From assembly GCF_002954405.1 (NCBI RefSeq), contig NZ_MQWC01000004.1:656065-720064 (forward strand): a DNA stretch of 64,000 nucleotides, given 5' to 3'. A model generated the notes under the pieces. It was not told the origin of the DNA, searched no databases, and saw nothing but the letters and a program-made list of their open reading frames with translations. Below, one piece after another: positions 1 to 8,902 of this stretch. The position numbers and the translations under genes were made by a program. Position 1 is the first letter of the stretch, and the number at the start of each line of letters is the position of its first letter. The stretch is from Salinibacter sp. 10B (GTDB lineage Bacteria > Bacteroidota > Rhodothermia > Rhodothermales > Salinibacteraceae).

Positions 1-2
1 AC

Positions 3-278
3 ACCGCCACGAGCCCGGCGATGGAACACAACGTGCTTTTTCTCACCGACAACGAGGAGGCCACGATCAACCGTGTCGGGCAGGCCGCAATGGGCGCCGC
101 CTCCAACGCGTACGTCCCTGAGGATGACGCCGTCCTCGCAGCCACGGACCTCGCCAAGCCGGGCGAAACCGTCACCCTGACGTTTACAGCTCCGAGCGAG
201 CCCGGCGAGTACGCCTACATCTGCACGTTTCCCGGCCACTATGCCATGATGCAGGGCACGATGCGCGTGACGGAGTGA
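3..278 (+). CDS. Blue (type 1) copper protein, azurin/auracyanin-like; 5' end outside window
   Basis: The last 92 codons of a gene that begins upstream; the reading frame is open to the window edge, so the Met at 21 is internal. The visible part has the cupredoxin copper-site order: a His in MEHN near the N-terminal edge, then Cys, His and Met in CTFPGHYAMM near the C-terminus. This matches azurin/auracyanin proteins, small periplasmic or membrane-attached electron carriers. A strong intrinsic terminator follows 24 bases after the stop. Whether it carries a lipobox or signal peptide cannot be seen because the N-terminus is missing. Confidence 0.88.
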   Translation, partial: TATSPAMEHNVLFLTDNEEATINRVGQAAMGAASNAYVPEDDAVLAATDLAKPGETVTLTFTAPSEPGEYAYICTFPGHYAMMQGTMRVTE

Positions 279-301
279 CCGAGGACGCCCCAACAAAACA
301 G

Positions 302-337
302 AAAAAGCCCCTTGGAGCCAATTCAAGGGGCTTTTTT
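302..337 (+). terminator. Intrinsic terminator after blue copper gene
   Basis: A perfect 10-bp inverted repeat, AAGCCCCTTG (305-314) and CAAGGGGCTT (324-333), with a 9-nt loop. It is preceded by an A-run and followed by six Ts, so it could work in both directions. It lies 24 bases after the stop codon. Confidence 0.9.
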
Positions 338-459
338 CGTGGTCAGAGCTGTACCATCGGCCCGTGTACCACACAGGAAACCAGGGGGAAGACCTATTCC
401 ATACAAAAGAGTCCGAATTCTTTTCCAAACATGTCCCGGCTTCGAAAACTGGCCTCGCC

Positions 460-969
460 ATGTCCGAAACGCTCCACCTCTTCTCCATCTGGCTCCACAT
501 TCTCGCCGCTACGGTCTGGATCGGCGGCATGGCGGCCCTGGGGCTTTTGCTGGTCCCCCTCCTGCGCCAAGAGCGGTTTCAAGACGTCGCGCGGCCCCTC
601 CTCTATGCCTCCGCCCTCCGCTTTCGCTGGATTGGGTGGGGCGCACTGGCTGTGCTCGTCATCACCGGACTGGTGAATGTGCGGGCGCAAGGGGTGTCCT
701 GGGCCTCTTGGCTTGCGTTGGACTTCTGGACGACGGCATGGGGCGCGGCCCTCGGCGGGAAGCTCCTGCTCGTCGCTCTCACACTAGGAATCAGTGCTGT
801 TCACGACTTTCATTTCGGACCAAAGGCCATCCGTCTCATGCAAAATGCTCCCGAGAGTCCGGAAGCGGAGCGCATGCGGTGGTGGTCCAGTTGGCTCGGC
901 CGCCTGACACTTCTTCTGTCGCTCGGCATTCTCTGGTTTGCCATTCTCTTGCCCCGAGGAGGACTCTAA
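460..969 (+). CDS. CopD-like four-helix integral membrane protein
   Basis: 169 residues with four clear hydrophobic segments at about residues 6-31, 52-72, 90-112 and 140-160. The first helix holds a His in the WLHILAATVWIGGM context, and the third is followed by HDFHFGP, a His cluster typical of the CopD/YcnJ copper-resistance membrane domain. The ATG at 460 is chosen because the protein then begins just before the first helix; upstream in-frame Mets give a polar, unlikely extension. Following a cupredoxin gene, a role in copper handling or heme/copper enzyme assembly is plausible, but the substrate is not shown. Confidence 0.72.
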   Translation: MSETLHLFSIWLHILAATVWIGGMAALGLLLVPLLRQERFQDVARPLLYASALRFRWIGWGALAVLVITGLVNVRAQGVSWASWLALDFWTTAWGAALGGKLLLVALTLGISAVHDFHFGPKAIRLMQNAPESPEAERMRWWSSWLGRLTLLLSLGILWFAILLPRGGL

Positions 970-1232
970 GAGACGGTTTTCATTTCACACGCTGCGATCT
1001 GCTTCTGGGCTACGAATATATCGGCATCGGGTGTGGAGACGGCCGTACACTAAAGCAGGGTCTAATGCCGATCTTGCCCTCTCCCCTCGCCCCAATTGAA
1101 GAGAGACGCCATTTCCCGATCGGATTCGAAAATCACGTTCAGGCATGGATCATTCTCACTCAAGCTGGAAGGGCTTCCGACCTCCCCCGTAAGAACGGTC
1201 CGCACTATTTTCGTGAACGAGCGCCTCTTTCC

Positions 1233-3707
1233 ATGTCCGGATCCGCCGACGACTCTATCCACAAAGCTGCCTTCCTCGGGCCGAAGGGCGAAAACGCCGA
1301 TGAGTTGGAGCACCTGCTCCTGGAGGTGCTCCGCGACCACGTCTTCTGGCGCCGCAATTTCCACCCGAGCGACCCGCGCCTCATTGACGAGCGCGACAAG
1401 CGAACGGAGGCGTTTGACGAAATGTCGGCCCGGCTGCGGGACGAGCTCTCCCAAATCCTGGCCAAGTTGAAGCGGGCCGCCCCGCTGTACTCGCCCCGTC
1501 AGGTGGCACACATCGTGAGCGATCCGTCACTGCCCGCCCTCGTGGGGTATTTCGCCGGACTCCTCTACAATCAAAACAACGTGGTAGCAGAAGTCTCGCC
1601 GGAGACCGTACGCGAGGAGCGCGAGTACTTCAAGGGCCTGGCCCAGATGGTGGGATATCCCCCCTTCCTGCCCGAGACGCTCCCCCCCGATGCTCGCACG
1701 CGACGCTCGGCGTACAGTTGGGGCCACCTCTGCAGCGGGGGAACCGTCGCCAATCTCGAGGCCCTCTGGATCGCCCGAAATGTGCGGCTCTATCCCCTGG
1801 CGATTCGTCTGGTGGCCGACCAACACGATCAGTTCAGTGCGTTTGCCAACCTGGAGGTGACCACGGCCCAAGGCGAGCAGGCCCCTCTTCGCACCCTGCC
1901 GACCTTTCGTCTCTCCAACCTCCCCATCAACGAGATTACCGACCTCCACCTGCGCATCAAGGCCATGCTGGGCGAGGGCGACCCAGCCCGCGCCGAGGCG
2001 TTCCAGGAAGCACTGCCGAGCGTGCGAAACGCGGGTCTGGCCTCGTTCCTCCTCCAGTACAATGAGGCCTTCCCGAACGACCGCGCCCGCCTGCCCAAGG
2101 TGCTCATTTCTCAGGCCACGCACTACTGCTGGCAAAAGAATATGGACTTGGTGGGCCTGGGCGCAAACGGGCTGGAGAAACTTCCGGTGGACGACCGGAT
2201 TCGGCTCGACACCGACGCCCTCCAGGAACGCCTCCACGAGTGCATCGAGGATCGCCAGCCCGTGCTGGGCGTCGTCTCCATCGTAGGCACGACCGAAGAA
2301 GGCGCCATCGACCCGCTGCACGAGATCGAATCCGTACGGGAAGAGGTCGAACAAGAGGGCCTCACCCTCTGGCATCACTGTGACGCGGCCTTCGGGGGAT
2401 TTTTTGCCTCCATGATGCCCAAAACGGACGACCGCTCGTTCGCCTCCGTGTCGGACCTGGACGACGACCTCGTGGGCGGACAGGGACTCCTCCGCCCCGA
2501 CAACGCAGAGGCGCTCGCGGCCCTGCCGGCCACCGACTCGATCACGGTCGACCCCCACAAGTTCGGGTACGTTCCCTATCCCGCGGGGGCCGTTCTCTTT
2601 CGAGACTACCACGTCCGTGATGCCATTGCCTACAAGGCGCCGTACCTGGCGGACGAGGATGCTTCGGGCTTTGGCGGCTTTCTAGGACAGTGGACCCTAG
2701 AGGGATCGCGGCCCGGCGCGGCGGCGGTGAGTTGCTATCTCTCGCAGGAACTCGTGCCCCTTACGCCCGAGGGACATGGCCATTTCATGCGCAACTGCAT
2801 CGACGCCAACCAGAAACTCGTCTCGGCCCTGCGCACCCGCTTTGGCGAAGAGACCACGGCGGAGCTCTCCATTCGTCCCTTTCACCCGCCCGAAACCGTG
2901 GCGTTCTGCTTCGTCATCTCGCCCGACAGCGACTTCGAAAGCATCGAGGGCCTCAATGAGTTGACCAATCGCATCTGGCAGCGCATGACCGTGGACGGGC
3001 GCGAGGACATCAGCCAGTACTCCTTCCTCCTCTCTCGCACCGAGGTGGACGTGGTAGCGTACGAACATATTTTGGACGACCTACTTGCCCCCGAGGTCCT
3101 TCGCGACGCCGTCGAGTCGGATGCCTCCCTGACCCTGCTGCGCACCTGCCTCATGAACCCGTTCCAGGCAGACTGGAGCGCCCGTGACGAGGCCCCCTTC
3201 CCCGAACGTGTGGCCGACTTCCTCTACGACGTGGCAGTGGACGAGTACCTGGAACAGGTGCTTCCGCCCATCCCGACCCCCGACACGGACCGTCGATCGG
3301 TGCTCGTGATTGAGGAAACGCCCCGGTCCCGGCAGCCGTCGGGACTGGCCCGGTACCTGGAGTACGACGAGAAAGTCGTGGCCCACTTCGACGTGCGCTC
3401 CTGCAGCGCGGCCGACGTCCGAAATGGAGAGGCCGACGCCCTCCTGCAAACCGCCGAAGACGTCGTCGTGCACCTCAACGCCGAGGCCCCCGGTCGGATG
3501 CTGCATCTCTTGGAGGAGATGGTCGCGAACGGACACGTGCCCGCCGATCATCTAACGGCCGTTACGACCGGAACGAGTGAGAACCACGATCTCACGCAGC
3601 GGATCGAAGAAATCGGCCTCTCCTCCCAGCACCTCATCATGGAATCGGAAATGTCTACTGGCGCGCGCCGGCTCATCATGAACCTCGCGGGCATGCACAC
3701 GCAGTAG
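1233..3707 (+). CDS. Large PLP-dependent decarboxylase (group II fold)
   Basis: 824 residues. The PLP-binding Lys is about residue 443 in DPHKFGYVPYPAG, and the preceding HCDAAFGGFF carries the Asp that contacts the pyridine nitrogen, as in glutamate/aromatic amino-acid decarboxylases. An SGGTVANLEAL motif also fits the fold. Group II enzymes are usually about 450-550 residues. Here about 100 extra N-terminal and more than 200 C-terminal residues are present, as in a poorly characterised subfamily annotated 'PLP-dependent decarboxylase'. The frame is open upstream to 312, but that stretch overlaps the CopD-like gene and has no protein-like character, so ATG 1233 is used. Substrate unknown. 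Confidence 0.87.
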   Translation: MSGSADDSIHKAAFLGPKGENADELEHLLLEVLRDHVFWRRNFHPSDPRLIDERDKRTEAFDEMSARLRDELSQILAKLKRAAPLYSPRQVAHIVSDPSLPALVGYFAGLLYNQNNVVAEVSPETVREEREYFKGLAQMVGYPPFLPETLPPDARTRRSAYSWGHLCSGGTVANLEALWIARNVRLYPLAIRLVADQHDQFSAFANLEVTTAQGEQAPLRTLPTFRLSNLPINEITDLHLRIKAMLGEGDPARAEAFQEALPSVRNAGLASFLLQYNEAFPNDRARLPKVLISQATHYCWQKNMDLVGLGANGLEKLPVDDRIRLDTDALQERLHECIEDRQPVLGVVSIVGTTEEGAIDPLHEIESVREEVEQEGLTLWHHCDAAFGGFFASMMPKTDDRSFASVSDLDDDLVGGQGLLRPDNAEALAALPATDSITVDPHKFGYVPYPAGAVLFRDYHVRDAIAYKAPYLADEDASGFGGFLGQWTLEGSRPGAAAVSCYLSQELVPLTPEGHGHFMRNCIDANQKLVSALRTRFGEETTAELSIRPFHPPETVAFCFVISPDSDFESIEGLNELTNRIWQRMTVDGREDISQYSFLLSRTEVDVVAYEHILDDLLAPEVLRDAVESDASLTLLRTCLMNPFQADWSARDEAPFPERVADFLYDVAVDEYLEQVLPPIPTPDTDRRSVLVIEETPRSRQPSGLARYLEYDEKVVAHFDVRSCSAADVRNGEADALLQTAEDVVVHLNAEAPGRMLHLLEEMVANGHVPADHLTAVTTGTSENHDLTQRIEEIGLSSQHLIMESEMSTGARRLIMNLAGMHTQ

Positions 3708-4009
3708 CCCAAACCCATTCGCACGACGGAGGATGCAACCCAAGGAGGGCCTTCGGGAACCGCCTCAGGGAATTTCCTCGCGAACGGATCCGTCCCCCCG
3801 CTCTCGACCGATCGATCTGTTAAGAATCGGGCACAAAGACGGCCCCGGGGGGCCTTCCTGGAAACCCCTCCTCCCGATGCATCTATCTCCACTCCGAGCC
3901 GGGGTCTTTTCGTGATGCAGGGCGTCTGTTCAACTGGCCCTCTCGACCCGCGGCGCAGTGGACGTTCGCCCAGCGTTTCTCCTCCACACACTGATCTGCC
4001 TGGACACAC
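3708..4009. other. Gene-free stretch upstream of gcvP
   Basis: 302 bases between two same-strand genes. I looked for a tandem glycine riboswitch, often found before gcvP, and did not find its conserved core. A GC-rich palindromic patch, GGCCCCGGGGGGCC, lies near 3842-3856 but has no T-run, so I do not call a terminator. Confidence 0.4.
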
Positions 4010-6919
4010 ATGGCCATCGACCTTTCCTTCTCCGACACGTTCGCGCAGCGCCACATCGGCCCCTCCGACACCGAAGTGGACACAATGCTCGACACGCTCG
4101 GCTACGAGTCGCTCGACGCGCTCGTGGACGCCACCATCCCCGACACCATCCGGACGGAGCGTCCGCTCACCCTGCCCCCTGCCCAAACGGAAGAGCAGGT
4201 GCTCGACGATGCGCAGTCGAGGGGGGAAAAGAATGACAACTGGCGCTCCTTCATCGGCATGGGGTACCACGGCACGCTCACCCCTCCGGTGATCCAGCGC
4301 AACATCTTGGAAGACCCGGCCTGGTACACGCAGTACACTCCCTATCAGGCGGAAATTGCACAGGGCCGCCTGGAAGCGCTGCTCAACTTCCAGGACATGA
4401 CGATCGACCTTACGGGCATGGAGATTGCCAATGCCTCCCTCCTGGACGAAGGCACGGCAGCGGCCGAGGCGATGCTCATGCTCAACCGGGTGGACCGGCG
4501 CAGCGACGCCTCGACATTTCTCGTGGCAGAGGATTGCCATCCGCAGACCATCGAGATTGTGAAGGGACGGGCCGAACCGGTGGGGATCGATGTGATTGTG
4601 GAGGACCCCGAAAACTTTGTCTTCGGGGAGGACACCTTCGGCTGCCTTCTTCAGTACCCCACCACCGACGGCGCCGTTCGTGACTACAGTACTATTGCTG
4701 AGCGTGCCCACGAGAACGACGCTTACGTGGCGGTCGCAGCCGATCTGCTGAGCCTTACGCTGCTGGAGGCACCGGGCGAATGGGGCGCGGACGCCGTGCT
4801 CGGCTCTACCCAGCGCTTCGGCGTGCCGATGGGATACGGTGGGCCGCACGCCGCCTACTTTGCCACCCGCGAACGCTTTCAGCGTCAGGTGCCGGGCCGC
4901 ATGATCGGGGTTACAAAGGACGCCGACGGGGAGATGGCCCTCCGCATGGCCCTCCAGACCCGCGAGCAGCACATCCGACGGGGCCGCGCCACCTCTAATA
5001 TCTGTACGGCCCAGGTGCTGCTGGCGGTGATGGCGTCGATGTATGCCGTGTACCACGGCCCCGAAGGACTGAAGCGCATTGCGACCCGCGTGCACGACCT
5101 CACCAAGACGCTGGCAGAGGGCCTCCGGCGCACCGGCCACTCCGTCCGCCACGACCACTTCTTCGACACCCTCCGCGTTGACCTGGCCGAAACGAAACAG
5201 GAGCGCATCCGGGAACGGGCCGAGGCGCACCAGATGAACCTCCGCTACTACGATGACGGTTCGGTGGGCGTGGCCCTCGACGAGACGGTCAATGCCGAGG
5301 ACCTGGACGCCCTCTTTACCGTCTTCGGCGCCACGAACGGACAGCGCCTCTACGCCGACGAGGTGGCCGCCGACCTCGACAGTGGATACGAGGGACCGGT
5401 GGCCCGCCGGACGAGCTACCTGGACCACCCGGTCTTCAACAAGTACCATTCGGAGGGCGAGCTCACTCGGTACATGAAATCCCTCGCGGGGAAGGACCTC
5501 TCCCTCACCCACAGCATGATTCCGCTGGGGTCCTGCACGATGAAGCTGAACCCCACGGCGGCCCTCATGCCGATCTCCGACCCGCAGTTTGCGAAGCTTC
5601 ATCCCTTTGCGCCGAAGGAGCAGGCGCAGGGGTATCAGCAGGTCATCGAGGAGCTGTCGGACCAGCTCACCGAGATCACAGGCTTCGACGATGTATCCTT
5701 CCAGCCCAACTCCGGCGCCTCCGGCGAGTACACTGGCCTGCTCGTAATTCAAGCGTATCATGAGGCGCAGGGGGAAGGACAGCGCGACGTCTGCCTAGTA
5801 CCGGAGTCAGCACACGGCACCAACCCCGCCAGCGCCAACATGGCCGGGATGGACGTTGTGACCGTCGACTGCGACGACAACGGCGACGTGGACCTCGACG
5901 ACCTCCGCGAGAAGGCGGAGGCCAACAGCGATCGCCTCGCCGCCCTGATGGTGACGTATCCGTCCACACACGGCGTCTTCGAGGAGCACATCGAAGAGAT
6001 CTGCGACACGGTGCACGAGCACGGCGGGCAGGTGTACCTCGATGGCGCCAACCTGAACGCGCAGGTGGGCCTCTGCCGGCCGCGCGAGTACGGAATCGAC
6101 GTCTGCCACCTCAACCTGCACAAAACGTTCAGCATCCCGCACGGCGGGGGCGGCCCGGGCGTCGGTCCCGTCTGCACTGCCGAGCACCTCACCCCCTTCC
6201 TCCCCGGCCATCCGGTCGTCGACACGGGCGGGGAAAACGGCATTCCGCCCATCGCCGCGGCCCCGTACGGCAGTGCCCTCATCCTGCTCATTTCATGGGC
6301 CTACATCAAGCTGCTAGGGCCGGATGGACTCACGAAGGCGTCCAAGACCGCCATCCTCAATGCCAACTACGTGGCCGAGCAGCTGTCTTCGCACTACGAC
6401 ATCGTGTACCGCGGCCCGAACGACCGCGTGGCCCACGAATTCATCCTCGACCTGCGCCCGTTCCGGCAGGAGCTCGACGTGACCGAGCAGGACGTCGCCA
6501 AGCGGCTCATGGACTACGGCTTCCACGCCCCCACGATGTCGTGGCCGGTCGTGGGCACGCTCATGATTGAGCCGACGGAGAGCGAGTCGAAGGCCGAGTT
6601 GGACCGCCTCTGCCGGGCGTTCAAGTCGATCCGTGACGAGATTGCAGAGGTGGAGTCCGGCGCCGTGAGCGTGGAGGAAAGCGTGCTCAAGCAGGCCCCT
6701 CACACCGCCGAAATGGTGACGGCGACCGAGTGGACACAGTCCTACAGCCGCGAGACGGCAGCGTATCCGGCCGAGTGGGTCCGCGAGAATAAGTTCTGGC
6801 CCACGGTGCGGCGCGTAAACGATGCCTTCGGCGACCGAAACCTGTTCTGTGCCTGCCCGCCGGTGGACGCGTATGACGCCGACGAAGAGGACGAACTGGA
6901 GGCGGCCCTGGACGCGTAA
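4010..6919 (+). CDS. gcvP: Glycine dehydrogenase (decarboxylating), P-protein of the glycine cleavage system
   Basis: 969 residues, the usual length of the one-chain homodimeric P-protein rather than the split GcvPA/GcvPB form. It opens with [10 protein letters not shown], the family's N-terminal signature. The PLP Lys is about residue 705 in [17 protein letters not shown], and [10 protein letters not shown] marks the start of the second half. It decarboxylates glycine and passes the aminomethyl group to the lipoyl arm of GcvH. gcvT, gcvH and lpd are not in the window, so the system is not encoded as one operon here. The neighbour upstream is another PLP decarboxylase. Confidence 0.98.
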   Translation: MAIDLSFSDTFAQRHIGPSDTEVDTMLDTLGYESLDALVDATIPDTIRTERPLTLPPAQTEEQVLDDAQSRGEKNDNWRSFIGMGYHGTLTPPVIQRNILEDPAWYTQYTPYQAEIAQGRLEALLNFQDMTIDLTGMEIANASLLDEGTAAAEAMLMLNRVDRRSDASTFLVAEDCHPQTIEIVKGRAEPVGIDVIVEDPENFVFGEDTFGCLLQYPTTDGAVRDYSTIAERAHENDAYVAVAADLLSLTLLEAPGEWGADAVLGSTQRFGVPMGYGGPHAAYFATRERFQRQVPGRMIGVTKDADGEMALRMALQTREQHIRRGRATSNICTAQVLLAVMASMYAVYHGPEGLKRIATRVHDLTKTLAEGLRRTGHSVRHDHFFDTLRVDLAETKQERIRERAEAHQMNLRYYDDGSVGVALDETVNAEDLDALFTVFGATNGQRLYADEVAADLDSGYEGPVARRTSYLDHPVFNKYHSEGELTRYMKSLAGKDLSLTHSMIPLGSCTMKLNPTAALMPISDPQFAKLHPFAPKEQAQGYQQVIEELSDQLTEITGFDDVSFQPNSGASGEYTGLLVIQAYHEAQGEGQRDVCLVPESAHGTNPASANMAGMDVVTVDCDDNGDVDLDDLREKAEANSDRLAALMVTYPSTHGVFEEHIEEICDTVHEHGGQVYLDGANLNAQVGLCRPREYGIDVCHLNLHKTFSIPHGGGGPGVGPVCTAEHLTPFLPGHPVVDTGGENGIPPIAAAPYGSALILLISWAYIKLLGPDGLTKASKTAILNANYVAEQLSSHYDIVYRGPNDRVAHEFILDLRPFRQELDVTEQDVAKRLMDYGFHAPTMSWPVVGTLMIEPTESESKAELDRLCRAFKSIRDEIAEVESGAVSVEESVLKQAPHTAEMVTATEWTQSYSRETAAYPAEWVRENKFWPTVRRVNDAFGDRNLFCACPPVDAYDADEEDELEAALDA

Positions 6920-7067
6920 TACCAAATCCTGCTGCCGACTTCAGGTAGGAGGTGCGGCGATGCAATACGCAAAAGCCTCTCGGATCGTCGGCGCCGTCAA
7001 GGATGGCACTAGAAGCGCCGTAGGACTGTAGGATTGCGAGATTATCCACCGGATGTGATGGATGCCC

Positions 7068-7104
7068 CTGTGTAGCGTCGTTGGAGTCCAACGACGCTAC
7101 ACAG
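7068..7104. repeat. Perfect 37-bp palindrome (18-bp arms, 1-nt centre)
   Basis: CTGTGTAGCGTCGTTGGA, one G, then its exact reverse complement. A related sequence, TCCAACGGCGCTAC, recurs at 7184-7197 and matches the right arm with one difference. There is no T-run next to it, so a simple terminator is not the obvious reading. A REP-like or miniature mobile element remnant, or a protein-binding site, are alternatives. Confidence 0.85.
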
Positions 7105-7241
7105 AGAATATTGACCTCTGCAGAAGACGTAAAATCCAGTGCCGGGGTGTGTCGCTCCTGCGGTTAATCCCGCACAGGCACACTCCAACGGCGCTACGGA
7201 AGCTTGCGTCCCACCGGAATAGAGCGCCCGAAGTTGGTATA

Positions 7242-7312
7242 AGACGGAGGGATGCGTGGAGGCCCGGAAGCTGGATTCTTTTTGTTCCTCCACGCGTCCC
7301 TGCCTCCCGTCT
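7242..7312. repeat. Long imperfect hairpin between convergent genes
   Basis: GGGATGCGTGGAGG (7249-7262) pairs with CCTCCACGCGTCCC (7287-7300) except for one G:T, enclosing a T-rich 24-nt loop. The pairing continues outward, AGACGG with CCGTCT, after a small bulge. It could terminate transcripts from either side, or be the folded core of an old repeat. Confidence 0.6.
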
Positions 7313-7382
7313 CTGGTTCTGCTCCCTCGGCCTACCCGCCAGCCGGGCCAACAATCCGCGCTCGAAAGGGCGTTCAGGGGAT

Positions 7383-8567
7383 CTATGCCTCCGCCCCGTA
7401 CCGCCACGCCAGATACGCCATGAAGCCCGTGCCGGTGCGCAATGCCTCCTCGTCCGTCGCGAATTTTGAGGTGTGCAGTCCGTGTTCCGTGCCAGCCCCC
7501 AGCTGGTAGAACGAGCCCGGACACTCCCGCAAAAAGTAGGCAAAGTCTTCGCCCGCAAACCACGGATCGACGTCAACGGTGTGCTCTTCGCCGAGAAAGT
7601 CGATCGCGGCCGCTTTTACGAGAGCGGTGGGCTCCTCGTGGTTGTAGAGTGCCGGGTAGCCGACCTTCACCTCTACGTCGGCGGTGGCGCCGTGGGCCTC
7701 GGCCGTGTGGGTGGCCACGCGTCGGATGAGGTCGTGCGCCCGAAAGCGCCAGTCCTCGTCCATCGCGCGGAACGTTCCTTCCAGCCGCGCGGTCTCCGGA
7801 ATCACGTTCGTTGCCCCATCCGCGATCAGGCGCCCAATGGTGAGTACCGACGGCACGTCCGGCGGGCACCGGCGACTAATGATGGACTGGAGCGCCACGA
7901 CGATCTCGCTGGCAACGACCGTGGCGTCGGTGGCCAACTCATGCGGACTGGCCGCGTGCCCGCCCTCCCCATTCACAGTAACATACACCTCGTCGCTCGA
8001 CGCCATCGACCATCCCGAGCGCACGCCGATCGTGCCTGCGGGTAGCCCCGGCTTCACGTGCTGTCCGAACACCGCCGCCGGCCCCGCCACGCCATCAATG
8101 TCGTCCAGCACCCCCTCCTCGATCATAAACTTGGCCCCGCCCGGCAGCCGCTCCTCGTGCGGCTGAAAGCAAAAGCGCACCTGCCCGTGCACGTCTTCCT
8201 GATGTTCCGCCAGGACCATGGCCGCCCCCAGCAGCGAAGAGGTGTGTACGTCGTGCCCACACGCATGCATGACCCCCTCGTTCTCAGAGGCAAAGTCAAG
8301 ACCGGTTTCCTCCCGAATGGGGAGGGCATCCATGTCCCCCCGCAGGAGCAGGGTCGGGCCGGGCTTGCCTCCATCTAACAAGCCCAGTACACCGGTTCCG
8401 TGAATGCCCGTGCGAACCGTCAACCCCAATCCTTGAAGCCGCTCCGCCACGCGGCGCGCCGTCTCGTGCTCCTCTCCCGACAGCTCGGGATGTCGGTGCA
8501 ACGTCCGGCGAAGGTCAACGACGTCTGAAAACACGTCGTCGGCGGTCGATTTGAAAGCGTCGATCAT
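7383..8567 (-). CDS. M20D-family amidohydrolase (hippurate/N-acyl amino acid hydrolase type)
   Basis: 394 residues, normal for the family. Metal and catalytic residues are visible: RGDMDALP, ACGHDVHTS, a Glu pair in QPHEER, the dimerisation-domain motif GGHAASPHE, and GEDFAYFL near the C-terminus. Enzymes of this kind remove acyl groups from N-acyl amino acids or hydrolyse hippurate-like amides in the cytoplasm. No signal peptide. The exact substrate cannot be read from sequence. It is transcribed toward gcvP and divergently from ispH. Confidence 0.92.
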   Translation of the reverse strand: MIDAFKSTADDVFSDVVDLRRTLHRHPELSGEEHETARRVAERLQGLGLTVRTGIHGTGVLGLLDGGKPGPTLLLRGDMDALPIREETGLDFASENEGVMHACGHDVHTSSLLGAAMVLAEHQEDVHGQVRFCFQPHEERLPGGAKFMIEEGVLDDIDGVAGPAAVFGQHVKPGLPAGTIGVRSGWSMASSDEVYVTVNGEGGHAASPHELATDATVVASEIVVALQSIISRRCPPDVPSVLTIGRLIADGATNVIPETARLEGTFRAMDEDWRFRAHDLIRRVATHTAEAHGATADVEVKVGYPALYNHEEPTALVKAAAIDFLGEEHTVDVDPWFAGEDFAYFLRECPGSFYQLGAGTEHGLHTSKFATDEEALRTGTGFMAYLAWRYGAEA

Positions 8568-8902
8568 GACTGTATTGCGTGTTGCGTATTGCGTGATCGT
8601 CCCTTTTCACCTGCGGCTCCCGTCTCCCTTCTTCGTTTCTCCTGTCCGTTCAGGATCCACTGTCCAGAACCCCCAATCCCGGCACGTGATTCTCGCACTG
8701 ACGGCACGTCCCGTTCCCGCGGGATCGCCCCTCCCGTCCTATCCCCATAACTCGCCAGTATCACACACCCCCAAACGCACATACGCAAGCACGTCCCCGA
8801 TCTTGAAATCCCCGTCTGCCGACCGCCCTCGGGCTGAACCTCCGATCCCCCCTCGCGTTGGTATTTTTGATACGATAGATTTCTCGGCAGCCGCCCCGCT
8901 CT
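8568..8902. other. Divergent intergenic region with GCGTATT-type repeats
   Basis: 335 bases between divergent genes, so it should hold both promoters, but I could not identify convincing -35/-10 pairs. At 8574-8600 it carries imperfect reiterations of ATTGCGT/GTTGCGT, also seen near 10993 and 42786. Confidence 0.5.

Larger units (their letters stand above)
6920..7382. other. Intergenic region with two strong inverted repeats
   Basis: 463 bases between converging genes. It holds a perfect 37-bp palindrome at 7068-7104, a diverged copy of one arm at 7184-7197, and a long imperfect hairpin at 7242-7312. No protein-like reading frame survives. See the separate entries. Confidence 0.7.

Noticed and set aside
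312-1232. 307-codon N-terminal extension of the PLP decarboxylase
   Set aside because: It overlaps the CopD-like gene and the terminator in another frame and is not protein-like; the real start is ATG 1233.
3708-4009. Glycine riboswitch before gcvP
   Set aside because: The conserved aptamer core and tandem layout could not be found in the 302-base region.
3548-5761. 737-codon open frame on the minus strand
   Set aside because: It runs antisense through gcvP, whose protein is unmistakable. Its product has no motif and a composition expected of a GC-rich shadow frame.
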